Assembly: GCF_000775915.1 (NCBI RefSeq)
Contig: NZ_BBLT01000004.1
Span: 530,331-594,330, forward strand
Length of the DNA: 64,000 bases
Origin: Sporocytophaga myxococcoides
Lineage (GTDB): Bacteria; Bacteroidota; Bacteroidia; Cytophagales; Cytophagaceae
Direction: 5' to 3'
Shown: positions 9,323-17,239 of the stretch, one piece after another
How positions within the stretch are numbered: the first letter of the stretch is position 1
Layout: every line of letters begins with the position of its first letter
Made by a program: the position numbers and the translations under genes
Notes under the pieces: generated by a model
The model's input: only the letters and a program-made list of their open reading frames with translations
What the model was told of the DNA's origin: nothing
Databases searched by the model: none

Positions 9323-9940
9323 TTGATAAAATCCGGATCAGTGGCTTACAGCAATACCTACATTCTTGAATCTATTGCAGGAAAGGATAATTCACAAATG
9401 TTATCTTATCTGTACAAGACCTATTTCCCAAGGATAAAAAAATTAATTATTGAAAATTCAGGAAATTATGAAGATGCAGAAGATATTTTCCAGGAAGCCA
9501 TTGTCATACTTTACAGGCAAGTAAAACTAAACCGCTTTGATTCCAGCTATGAAGTTGGTGCATTTATATACTCTGTTGCACGGAACCTATGGATTAATGA
9601 AGCAAAGAGAAGAAAGATAAAAGAAAAGGTATATAAAGAGGAATCTACAGCATTAAATTATTCAGAGACCGATACACTTGACCTGATGATAACCGAAGAA
9701 AGGGCTCAACTTTTAACTTCGGTACTTGAGCAGCTTGGCGATAGATGCAAAGAACTTCTTTCTTACACCATCTATCATAAAATGTCTATGAAAGAAATTT
9801 GTGAAAAGATGGGTTTTTCGACTGAAAACGGAGCCAAAACCAGAAACTACAAGTGCAAACAGCAGCTTATCAGCTTGCTGAAAAAAAACCCTTTGGTAAA
9901 AGAATTAATGAATCATGAGCAAGCTGAGAGCCAGTTTTGA
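9323..9940 (+). CDS. ECF-type RNA polymerase sigma factor
   Basis: The 205-residue protein has sigma-70 region 2 (YLYKTYFPRIKKLII, then NYEDAEDIFQEAIVILY) and a region 4 helix-turn-helix (CKELLSYTIYHKMSMKEICE followed by KTRNYKCKQQLISLL), with no region 1 or 3, as in ECF sigma factors. The annotated start is TTG at 9323 next to a GGAAGG sequence; GTG at 9341 and ATG at 9400 are alternatives. Its end overlaps the start of the membrane anti-sigma gene by 26 bp, the usual translationally coupled arrangement. Likely targets are the divergent PorP/SprF-adhesin genes and its own operon (inference). Confidence 0.9.
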   Translation: MIKSGSVAYSNTYILESIAGKDNSQMLSYLYKTYFPRIKKLIIENSGNYEDAEDIFQEAIVILYRQVKLNRFDSSYEVGAFIYSVARNLWINEAKRRKIKEKVYKEESTALNYSETDTLDLMITEERAQLLTSVLEQLGDRCKELLSYTIYHKMSMKEICEKMGFSTENGAKTRNYKCKQQLISLLKKNPLVKELMNHEQAESQF

Positions 9941-11039
9941 AAAGATAGATGAATACCTTAATGGGGAGCTTTCCAGACAGGAGCTTTCAGAATTCAAGGT
10001 TATGATGGAAAAGCACGAAAGTCTTGCTGAAGAAGTGCAATTGCAACAGCTTGCGAATGAAGCAATCGTAGAATTGAACCTTACAGGTCTCAGAAAAGAT
10101 TTAAAACGAATTTCTTTGAAACAAAGAACTGCAAGTCGTTACAAACTTTATGGAGGTACTGCGACTGCTATCATATTGATTTCAGTTATTGCCTATTTTA
10201 CAATATCACCGAAAGCTAACGAATTAAAAGCTGAATATACTGACCATACAAAACCAGTTTCAGAAGAATCACCTATATCTTTAAATGCTAAAGTGCCCGA
10301 AAGTATAGCAGCTACTCCTCAACCTTTAATTTCAGAAATTACAACTCAGAAACCACCATATATTGAATCCCAAATACCTCTTCCGGCAACATCGGAATTA
10401 CAAAGTATATCAGATTCTATCATGCCACTTCCCGAAACAATAACTCAGTTAAATTCCATCAATCTGGCCATAGAACAAATGACTGAGCATGTACAGGAAA
10501 AATATACAATCCAAAGTAGTCCTGTTCCTTGCAAAGCAGATGCGATAGACGCTTTTATTCATATAGAACCTGTTTGTAAAGACCAGAAAGGTTCAGGAAA
10601 AATTACAATTGACCTTGCTTCGGTAAAAGGAGGAAAACCAGGTTATCAGTTTTCACTTAATGGCGGAGCAAACTATCAGGAATTTCCGGTATTTGAAGAT
10701 TTAGGGTTCGGGCCTGCTCAACTTTTAATAAAAGATTCACAAGGATGTATTTCAAGGAAACAATTGATTATACCAGAGAAAAATTGCTTTAAAGAAATAA
10801 TTCTTTACCCATTGAGAGATGAGACCTGGACTGCGCCAGTAATTTCAAAAGAAAATAAAATTATAATAGCAGATATTCAAGGCCACATTTTATTTGAAAA
10901 TCATTATTCAGACACAGATAATTTTACATGGAATGGAAAAACTACTGATGGGCAAGATTTGCCTGTGGGACAATATTATTATACTATTAAGGGAAGTATA
11001 GGGAACGTTATTCACGGATATATTTCTATACTCCGCTAA
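9915..11039 (+). CDS. Membrane anti-sigma-like protein with SprB-like repeat and gliding-type C-terminal domain
   Basis: This 374-residue protein is coupled to the sigma factor. Residues 1-75 are a small helical cytoplasmic part (KIDEYLNGELSRQELSEFK) of the kind that binds ECF sigma factors. One membrane segment spans about 79-98 (GGTATAIILISVIAYFTI). A long Pro/Ser/Thr-rich periplasmic stretch follows. Residues 206-290 resemble a SprB repeat (VKGGKPGYQFSLNGG and IKDSQGC). The last 80 residues match the CHU_C gliding domain: FTWNGKTTDGQDLPVGQYYY and a terminal ISILR. A sigma regulator carrying the same end domain as T9SS cargo is unusual and suggests that it senses the secretion machinery (inference). 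The zinc-binding anti-sigma motif is absent. Confidence 0.8.
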   Translation: MSKLRASFEKIDEYLNGELSRQELSEFKVMMEKHESLAEEVQLQQLANEAIVELNLTGLRKDLKRISLKQRTASRYKLYGGTATAIILISVIAYFTISPKANELKAEYTDHTKPVSEESPISLNAKVPESIAATPQPLISEITTQKPPYIESQIPLPATSELQSISDSIMPLPETITQLNSINLAIEQMTEHVQEKYTIQSSPVPCKADAIDAFIHIEPVCKDQKGSGKITIDLASVKGGKPGYQFSLNGGANYQEFPVFEDLGFGPAQLLIKDSQGCISRKQLIIPEKNCFKEIILYPLRDETWTAPVISKENKIIIADIQGHILFENHYSDTDNFTWNGKTTDGQDLPVGQYYYTIKGSIGNVIHGYISILR

Positions 11040-11041
11040 TT

Positions 11042-11326
11042 TCACCACATTTCGTTAATACTGCGGTCATAGTTATGATAGTATCTATAATTATAAGGGT
11101 AATAATTCCAACCATACCCATAGTTGTTGTAGTTTTGATAATAGGGGTCTGAATAAGGATAATAAGAACCATAATCATTCCAATACGGGTCATAATTATA
11201 ATAAGAATACGGATAATAATCATATCCATAGCCATTAGTATATGTTCTGCCAACATAAGTTCCCGAAGAACAAGAAAGCATAAAAATCATCAACAAAGAA
11301 ATAATGAATAAACCCAACCGCTTCAT
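11042..11326 (-). CDS. Tyr/Asn/Gly-rich small lipoprotein
   Basis: A 94-residue protein with a lipoprotein signal (MKRLGLFIISLLMIFMLSC, lipobox MLSC) and a mature part made almost entirely of Tyr, Asn, Gly, Asp and Pro, including repeated YYPY, DPYW and NYGYG units. Such tyrosine-rich lipoproteins are found in Bacteroidota, but I know of no assigned function; a surface or matrix role is a guess. It converges with the anti-sigma gene, with only two bases between stops. No motif for an enzyme is present. Confidence 0.65.
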   Translation of the reverse strand: MKRLGLFIISLLMIFMLSCSSGTYVGRTYTNGYGYDYYPYSYYNYDPYWNDYGSYYPYSDPYYQNYNNYGYGWNYYPYNYRYYHNYDRSINEMW

Positions 11327-11410
11327 ACCTTTAATAATTTTAATCCCTTCTATATTTTAACAACACAATAAAATTTTTTGTGCAATAAATCGTTAGCTAG
11401 ATTAAATTTA

Positions 11411-11827
11411 ATGTCGTTAGTGAAAAACGTAAAAATGGAAAGTCAGGAAAGTCAATATGAAGATGAGTATATATATATAAAAATCATTGATGGCATAATT
11501 TGCTGTGAGACAAAAAAAGAAATGATTATAACCTACGAATTTGCTGAGCTTGCTATAAATAAAAGGATAAATATTTGCGGGAACCATTACTATCCATTAC
11601 TTAACGATGTCCGCAAAGTAAAATATATTACCAAAGATGCTATGCAGCTTTTGAACTCAGACAAAGGAACATGTTATCTTACAGCAGGAGCATTTATCAT
11701 TAAAAGTAAGGCTCAGGAAATTTTTGGAAATTTTTTCATAAAATTCAAAGCACATAAAGTACCTGCAAAACTCTTTACTGACAAGACCAAAGCGCTTCAG
11801 TGGCTCCAACAATATAAGGTATCATAG
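11411..11827 (+). CDS. Hypothetical protein, possible STAS-like/DUF7793-type
   Basis: About 138 residues from the ATG at 11411; ATG 11435 is equally possible, and the in-frame TTG at 11378 less so. The pattern is a set of short strands (YIYIKIIDGIICCETKK), then NHYYPLLNDVRKVKYITKDA, a hydrophobic strand with a conserved-looking GNFFIKF, and KVPAKLFTDKTKALQWL at the end. This resembles small Bacteroidota proteins with a STAS/SpoIIAA-like fold, in which PxxxDxRxVK and a final LFTxxxxAxxWL recur. Function unknown. It stands alone between a divergent lipoprotein and a small hypothetical. Confidence 0.65.
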   Translation: MSLVKNVKMESQESQYEDEYIYIKIIDGIICCETKKEMIITYEFAELAINKRINICGNHYYPLLNDVRKVKYITKDAMQLLNSDKGTCYLTAGAFIIKSKAQEIFGNFFIKFKAHKVPAKLFTDKTKALQWLQQYKVS

Positions 11828-11969
11828 ATAAATTTAATGAAATCTTAATAAACATATAAAAAAAGGGGAATGGTTTTTGAATTTGAATTTTAATAGTTAT
11901 ATTGAAGCAAGATCATAGAATCCCTTTAATATAATTATATTTTAATCAAATATAAATCAAACCTTAGAG

Positions 11970-12215
11970 ATGGATTTCGAAAAAATTTCAGCCGAACTCA
12001 ACAATAAAACAGTAGTTGCTGTTTTAGACGAGAAAAGTGAATCGTACAAAAAACTTGGGCTAAAATTTATTGGCAGACTGGTTGGCAGAACTAAAGTAAA
12101 AACCGGTGCCATTGCTCAAGGCGTGATCTCTATCACAATTCTCACACAGGATTATATTACACTTACAATCCCCTGTACAGACATAAAGTCTCTCTCCGAA
12201 TGGTTAATGAAATAG
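11970..12215 (+). CDS. Small hypothetical protein
   Basis: An 81-residue protein starting at an ATG with a purine-rich leader (TTAGAG). It is soluble, with a basic centre (GRLVGRTKVKTG) followed by beta-like stretches (AIAQGVISITILTQDYITLTIP). No family recognised. It is followed by an inverted repeat at 12246-12278 that could serve as its terminator. Codon use and composition look like the neighbouring genes, which supports coding, but no function can be offered. Confidence 0.6.
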   Translation: MDFEKISAELNNKTVVAVLDEKSESYKKLGLKFIGRLVGRTKVKTGAIAQGVISITILTQDYITLTIPCTDIKSLSEWLMK

Positions 12216-12245
12216 TTTTTAACCGATAGGTAAAATCTTTTAAGG

Positions 12246-12278
12246 CCCGAAGTATTATGATTCATCAGGAACTTCGGG
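12246..12278. terminator. Probable bidirectional terminator
   Basis: An 8-bp stem, CCCGAAGT (12246-12253) with ACTTCGGG (12271-12278), flanked by a T-rich stretch on the right and an A-rich stretch on the left. It lies between the convergent small hypothetical and the broken antiporter gene. Moderate support, as the loop is 17 bases and the T tracts are interrupted. Confidence 0.5.
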
Positions 12279-12293
12279 TTCTTTCTCTTCAGA

Positions 12294-13745
12294 TCACGAG
12301 AAATAATCTTTCAATTCGCGTACATTCTCTTTTGCTACCAAAACCTGAATTATATCCCCTGACTCCAGCACTGTACCTCCGCTGGGAACGAAGTAATTAC
12401 TGTCTCATGTAATGGTTACAATCAGGTTCCCTTTCAATTGAGGAATCTGAACCAGAGATTTATTAATACTGCTATGATTTTCAGGAACACGAAGGTTAAT
12501 AAGTTTCATAGAGCTATCCTGCGGATAACTGAACTCAACAGGCGATTTTATTTTCGCTTTTGATGGTTCATCAAGTTTCAGCCATTTAGCTATAGGAGAT
12601 ATGCCCCCCCTTGTACAATAGCTGATGATAACACTATAAAGAACACCAAATTAAATATCCAGCCAGCTTCTTTTATACCTGCCAAAAGAGGAAACGTTGC
12701 AAGGATGACGGGAACAGCTCCTCGCAGACCAACCCAGGAAATCAATAGCTTTTCACGAAAATTAAATTCAGACATTGCCAGTGATATAAATACACTTAAT
12801 GGCCTTGCTAGTACTATGAGAAAAACAGATACTAGGATTCCGGTAAACATAACCGGCACCAGTTTACTTGGAAATACAAGCAACCCAAGGGTGATAAACA
12901 TTCCTGTTTGAGATAACCAGGCAAGGCCATCAAAAAATCTATATATGGCCCTCTTGTGCACCACTTCGTAATTGTTAACCACCACTCCGGCTACATATAC
13001 AGCCAGGAATCCGCTCCCCTCTGCTTTTGCGGTAAAAGAATATATTAATACTGAAAACGCCAATACAAAAACAATGTAAACCCCCTCAATAGGAAACCTG
13101 ATATTATTTATAATTGCCACCATTAACCTTCCTGCCGAAAAACCAATGAGAAAACCAAGTCCCATCTGGAGAATAAACAACTCAAAAAACTCTATATAGG
13201 AAGTACTACTGTTTGTAATAAATGATATAAGACTTATAGTAAGGAATATCGCCATTGGGTCATTCGTCCCCGATTCAACTTCCAGTGAAGGTTTCACCTT
13301 GCCTTTCAGATTACAATTACTTAAGCTTAATATAGAAAATACAGCAGCCGCATCTGTTGACAATACAACCACACCTAACAAAAACGCCTGAGCCCATTGC
13401 AGATTAAAAAGAAAATGTACAAATGCTCCTACAGAACATGTTGTAATTAAAACTCCAAGTGTAGAAAGGCTGAGAGACGACCACAATACAGGTTTTGTTT
13501 TGGACCAGTTGGTATCCAACCCTCCAGAAAAAAGTATAAATATTAATGATATAATTCCAACATTCTGTGCAACCGATGCATTATCAAAACTCAATCCACC
13601 AAGCCCTTCAGAACCTGCAAGCATACCTGTGCCTATAAAAATCAATAGTACAGGCATTCCAATTTTTTTTTGAAACTTTAGCGACAATTGTACTAATAAT
13701 GATAAGAATGGATATACTGAGTAAAATCGTTTCCAGAGAGTTCAT
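12294..13745 (-). pseudogene. CPA1-type K+(Na+)/H+ antiporter with RCK C-domain, disrupted
   Basis: Minus-strand translation gives a NhaP2/CvrA-like antiporter in three pieces. Frame A, from the ATG at 13745, reads MNSLETILLSISILIIISTI and then breaks at a run of nine A (13663-13671 on the complement). Frame B, about 360 residues, carries the transport domain (GMLAGSEGLGG, STDAAAVFSILSL, VESGTNDPMAIFL) and breaks at a run of seven G (12604-12610). Frame C continues with ISPIAKWLKLDEP and a TrkA-C-like domain (MKLINLRVPENHSS, VPSGGTVLESGD) that contains an in-frame TGA near 12405. Two homopolymer indels plus one nonsense codon suggest decay; indels alone could be sequencing error. If functional it would exchange K+ or Na+ for H+. 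Confidence 0.75.
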
Positions 13746-14711
13746 GTTTAAATATACTAAGCTTTTTAATGATTGTTATTATCAGAAAAAGCTCTCTCAT
13801 CATTTATAAAAATCCCAACCATTTCTATACTCAAGGATACTCATACTTAAAAAAAAATGGCATTTTAAAAGCAATATTCAAGAACAACTTAATCAGAACC
13901 TGGCCCAAAATAGGATTTAGTAAGAAGAAAAATTCTTTAAAATATGCTTAGAAACCTCCCAGACATTGACTGGCGCTTCAGGCAATAAAACAAACAGCAG
14001 AAAAAAGCTATTTCTGCAAAAAATTATATGTTAAATAATAAGATCTTAAAAAAAACCTGCAGGTTATTTATTACACTTCACCAGCTAAATCATAAATAAG
14101 ATTCAGCTTTTTTATAATGCCTATAAAAGCTTATTCTCTTAGCTCTTATTTCTTTCATCATTGCCATGTTTTCTTCTATAATCATGTCAATGTTTGCTTT
14201 TTTCTGCCTAAAACCCAAACTGGATCTGAGCCAGACTAATGTTTTTAAGACTATCTTTTTCATAGTGTATTTTTACGATTTTAAGATATGGACAGTTTCA
14301 AGTTTTAATATTTATATCCAAAGAAATATTCATTTCATCTATGTATTTTAAAAATTTATCCTAATATAATTGTCTCAAAAAGCCAATAATATTTTATATT
14401 TCAGACGTTTACCTTTTGCAGACAAATTAGTATTATAACAATTACATTACTAATGGTTTGCATCTTAACATCAGTTTTTTTCTTCAAGTACCATAAGGAG
14501 AGTGGTAACAGAATTATAATTTAATTTTAGATTACAAAAAATTTTCCTTTAAAGAATAGAATACTAGAAAGTTACATTAATATATATAACTTTAAGTCCT
14601 CTTAAATGAAGCATTATTTAAGGACAAATTAAATCATACTTCAACAACTAGTTAGTTCAGTTTTTAGATCACTAATACGATAGTATAATATTTTTCAATT
14701 TCAGAAAGCAT
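13746..14711. other. Long AT-rich intergenic region with one small ORF
   Basis: These 966 bases separate the broken antiporter from the LuxR-type regulator. Longer forward frames at 13769 and 14166 have composition typical of random AT-rich DNA. The only convincing frame is the minus-strand small ORF at 14090-14263, listed separately. No tRNA, terminator with a long stem, or mobile element could be seen in the remainder. Confidence 0.6.
14090..14263 (-). CDS. Small basic helical protein, hypothetical
   Basis: A 57-codon frame starts at the ATG at 14263 and stops at 14090. The predicted peptide begins MKKIVLKTLVWLRSSLGF and continues as a charged, probably helical stretch (IIEENMAMMKEIRAKRISFY). 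It looks more protein-like than other frames of this intergenic region. Downstream on the minus strand, a short palindrome AACCTGCAGGTT (14054-14065) runs into eight T, which could end a short transcript. No family recognised; whether it is expressed cannot be told from sequence. Confidence 0.4.
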   Translation of the reverse strand: MKKIVLKTLVWLRSSLGFRQKKANIDMIIEENMAMMKEIRAKRISFYRHYKKAESYL

Positions 14712-15521
14712 ATGGAAAAAAAAACAGTTTCCGATTCTATTAATAGAAAATTGATAGACATTACCAGAAAATTCTATAATTATCCTGAAGGTAAAACCAA
14801 GGGTAACCATAAAGACCTAAGTATACCGGATTTATTCAATGTAAATTCCGCCACAATAACGGGAATATACAATCATGTCAGTTGTGGTTATGATTTTTTT
14901 AGTTCCAACACCAAATCACTTTTAGGATTTGATCATAAAAAATTCCTGCAAGGAAATATCCAATTTATTCTTTCACTGTTGCATCCTGCACAGAGAGAAC
15001 TTTTCGACAATGAAATCCTTCCCCTGCTTTTTAAGTATTATCATTTGTATTCACAGAAAAAAAAAGTCACTGAACTTAAATTCGGCTTTACATTAAAAAT
15101 GAGAAGAAGCGATGGCAATCATATCTGGACCTTATTTGAAATGAGACCATTTAAAGTGAACACCAAAGGCCAGCCTATCAATTCTGTGCTTTCAATATCT
15201 GATATCTCATTATTTAAAAAAGATGAAGTAAATGAGTTTATAGTTTATAAAAAATCAGAAACAGGTTTATTAAAGAAAATATTTTCCAGCAGCTTCAGCT
15301 CCACAGGCGCTTCCTACAGGTTTTCAAAGAGAGAACTTGAAATCATTTCATTACTGGCAGAAGGAAAGACAAGCAAAAAGATAGGTGAAATTCTAAACCT
15401 AAGTGTTCACACAGTCTCTACACACAGAAAAAATATGATTGAAAAGAGCAGTGTGCAAAATACTACTGAATTGATAAAACTGGCTACTATAAGAGGCTTA
15501 ATAGAAAATTACAAAAGATAA
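14712..15521 (+). CDS. PAS domain LuxR-family transcriptional regulator
   Basis: 269 residues. The N-terminal two thirds look like a PAS sensor (GYDFFSSNTKSLLGFDHKKF and LKMRRSDGNHIWTLFEMRPF, with a final SVLSISDISLFK). The C-terminal 65 residues are a LuxR/GerE helix-turn-helix: FSKRELEIISLLAEGKTSKK, then ILNLSVHTVSTHRKNMIEK. There is no receiver domain, so the signal should be sensed by the PAS part or a partner. The 190 bases upstream are very AT-rich. The gene is alone, with convergent TonB-like genes downstream. Targets unknown. Confidence 0.88.
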   Translation: MEKKTVSDSINRKLIDITRKFYNYPEGKTKGNHKDLSIPDLFNVNSATITGIYNHVSCGYDFFSSNTKSLLGFDHKKFLQGNIQFILSLLHPAQRELFDNEILPLLFKYYHLYSQKKKVTELKFGFTLKMRRSDGNHIWTLFEMRPFKVNTKGQPINSVLSISDISLFKKDEVNEFIVYKKSETGLLKKIFSSSFSSTGASYRFSKRELEIISLLAEGKTSKKIGEILNLSVHTVSTHRKNMIEKSSVQNTTELIKLATIRGLIENYKR

Positions 15522-15540
15522 GATAAGATAATAGATAATA

Positions 15541-15972
15541 TCATTTTTCAGAATGTCCTTTTTCGGGAAGTTTGAATATTATTGGTATTATCTGACATTC
15601 TGAAACGGCCTCTCCATTAATGGTGGCAGGACTCCAGGCTGGCATTAGTTTTATAACCCGCAATGCTTCCTCGTCAAAAAATATTTGTCCGGCTTTATCG
15701 ATACGAGGATCTTTAATATTACCGTAAACATCAATATCAAAGGTAACCCATACGGTATCTTCAAGTCTTTTTATCAATGCCTCTTCCGGGTACTGAAGAT
15801 TTTGTTTAAGATAAGTCTTCAGCTTTCCTTTAAATGTGGCTGGCTTTTTCTTTTGTTTTCCATTGGGACAACTCTTCTCTTCTTTATTATTTACAATAAA
15901 ATTTTCGCCATCAGTTTGAGCAAATGACAACTCTAATGATAACTTAAACAAGAAAAGAAGTATATATTTCAT
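15541..15972 (-). CDS. Energy transducer TonB-like C-terminal domain protein
   Basis: About 143 residues from the ATG at 15972, which places a signal peptide (MKYILLFLFKLSLELSFAQ) at the N-terminus. The body is a TonB C-terminal fold: LKTYLKQNLQYPEEALIKRL, TVWVTFDIDVYGNIKDPRI, FDEEALRVIKLMPAWSPATI and the terminal IIPIIFKLP. It has a signal peptide in place of the TonB membrane anchor and Pro-rich spacer, a common form in Bacteroidota. An upstream start at 15996 adds eight residues before the signal. A decayed paralogue lies next to it (16015-16428). Confidence 0.82.
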   Translation of the reverse strand: MKYILLFLFKLSLELSFAQTDGENFIVNNKEEKSCPNGKQKKKPATFKGKLKTYLKQNLQYPEEALIKRLEDTVWVTFDIDVYGNIKDPRIDKAGQIFFDEEALRVIKLMPAWSPATINGEAVSECQIIPIIFKLPEKGHSEK

Positions 15973-16014
15973 TCGCGTTCTATTTAAAATCCTCAATCAA
16001 GAGTTATATAACTT

Positions 16015-16428
16015 TCAGTCAGGTAAAGAAAATTTTATCGGCAAAATTTTTCGAATTTTAATGGGCTTACCATCCAAATACCCTGGTTCCCACTCTGGCA
16101 TTAATTTCATTACCCGCAATACCTCTTCATCAAAACCATTACCCAAGCCTCTTATGATGTTCAGGTCTGTCACTTCACCAGTTGTGCCAATAACAAATTA
16201 AACATATACTGTCCCTTCAATGCCCTTTTTGATGCCTGATTTTGGATATTTAATATTCCCTCTCATAAAGTCTGCCAAATCTGACTTAAAAATGGGCATT
16301 TTTATGTTTGATAACAGTAGGTTTTGTAATGAATCTGTTCCTTTAGTAAAATCGAATATCTTATCGTCATTCTGGCCAAAAGCAATGAATGGTACTAAAA
16401 ATAAAATTATAAGAAAATATTTGTTCAT
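16015..16428 (-). pseudogene. TonB-like C-terminal domain protein, interrupted by a nonsense codon
   Basis: From the ATG at 16428 the frame reads a signal peptide (MNKYFLIILFLVPFIAFGQ) and the start of a TonB-like domain (FMRGNIKYPKSGIKKGIEGT, VYV), then TAA at 16198. The same frame continues without further stops for 60 codons: FVIGTTGEVTDLNIIRGLG, FDEEVLRVMKLMPEWEPGY and KIRKILPIKFSLPD, ending at TGA 16015. This is exactly the missing second half of the domain and lines up with the intact neighbour. The TAA sits where family members usually have Gln or Thr. Recent point-mutation loss is the simplest reading; readthrough or sequencing error is not excluded. Confidence 0.8.
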
Positions 16429-16522
16429 AAGAAAATCAAAATTCGATTATAGATACTGACAAAATTCATTGTATACAAACCTAAATGTGCGGTATCAAAA
16501 ATTTAAATAAAGATAAACAAAA

Positions 16523-16544
16523 AAAGCAGAGTCTCCCCTGCTTT
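16523..16544 (-). terminator. Terminator after the chalcone-isomerase-like gene
   Basis: A stem of AAAGCAG (16523-16529) with CTGCTTT (16538-16544) is followed on the minus strand by an unbroken run of T and then TGTTT. It lies about 50 bp beyond the stop at 16594. Confidence 0.6.
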
Positions 16545-16555
16545 CTACCACCTTT

Positions 16556-16590
16556 AATATACTTAAAACTTACTACTTAAAACTTTTAAC
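16556..16590 (-). repeat. Degenerate heptanucleotide repeat downstream of a stop codon
   Basis: On the minus strand, five 7-base units follow the stop codon of the 16594-17157 gene: GTTAAAA, GTTTTAA, GTAGTAA, GTTTTAA and GTATATT. The period and the leading GT match the better-preserved GTTGAAA/GTTAAAA arrays at 26297-26359 and 26495-26529. Confidence 0.55.
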
Positions 16591-16593
16591 TTA

Positions 16594-17157
16594 TTAGCCC
16601 ATCATACCTTTTTTAAGTTTTGCATCCTGAGGATCATCACCTAGCCAAATCGAATACAAAAGTTTTTTAAAATCCAGACTTTTGACAAGAGCCTGTTCTT
16701 TATTGTTTTTAAAGATCGTTAAACCTGAACCAGGAAGGTATACCAGGTCAAACACATCTCCTTTATTGATATCTTCTTTAAAAGCATGCATAACTGTTTC
16801 AATGTTTGCTTTATGAGTTCCCCAATCACCATTTGTAACACGGTCAAATTCTGAACGCATGTTCTCCTCGAGTCTTTTGCCGGTAATGAGGTCTGAGATG
16901 ACATGTATTCTGATACTCATCGGCTCATCAGCCTGAATGATTTTATTTGCATCCTTGCTTCTCTCCTTCAGATAAAGGCCACCTTCAAAAAGATCTATGT
17001 AAAACTTCTTTCTTACCCCCCATCCGTTTAAAACCAATTGCTCTTTTTCTGCAGATATATTCTCCGGCATTTTCTTGTTCTTACCTTTGCTTTGAGCTTG
17101 CGGTACCATAGAGCATACCAATAACATCAGAATAAGCAGGTTTTTTAGTTTCGACAT
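16594..17157 (-). CDS. Chalcone isomerase-like secreted protein
   Basis: 187 residues with a signal peptide (MSKLKNLLILMLLVCSMVPQ, then AQS). The mature part matches the bacterial chalcone-isomerase-like family: LVLNGWGVRKKFYIDLFEGG, LYL, PMSIRIHVISDLITGKRLEE, FDLVYLPGSGLTIFKNNK and a final LYSIWLGDDPQDAKLKKGMM. In bacteria these proteins are periplasmic and of unknown substrate; flavonoid activity should not be assumed. The gene is flanked by a terminator and stands 82 bp downstream of the 7TMR-DISM receptor gene on the same strand, so cotranscription is possible. Confidence 0.85.
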   Translation of the reverse strand: MSKLKNLLILMLLVCSMVPQAQSKGKNKKMPENISAEKEQLVLNGWGVRKKFYIDLFEGGLYLKERSKDANKIIQADEPMSIRIHVISDLITGKRLEENMRSEFDRVTNGDWGTHKANIETVMHAFKEDINKGDVFDLVYLPGSGLTIFKNNKEQALVKSLDFKKLLYSIWLGDDPQDAKLKKGMMG

Positions 17158-17239
17158 AAGGGAGTGTTTTTTTTAATGATGATTCTATAACCACACTGAT
17201 ATAAGCATTAGTTCAATAACATTTTAAAGTTCGCCCATT

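Noticed and set aside
13769..13951. A 60-codon plus-strand frame in the gap before the LuxR-type gene.
   Set aside because: Lys/Ile/Asn/Phe-rich composition typical of random AT-rich DNA; no start context; no motif.
14166..14351. A 61-codon plus-strand frame.
   Set aside because: It lies antisense to the more convincing small frame at 14090-14263 and has the composition of its complement.
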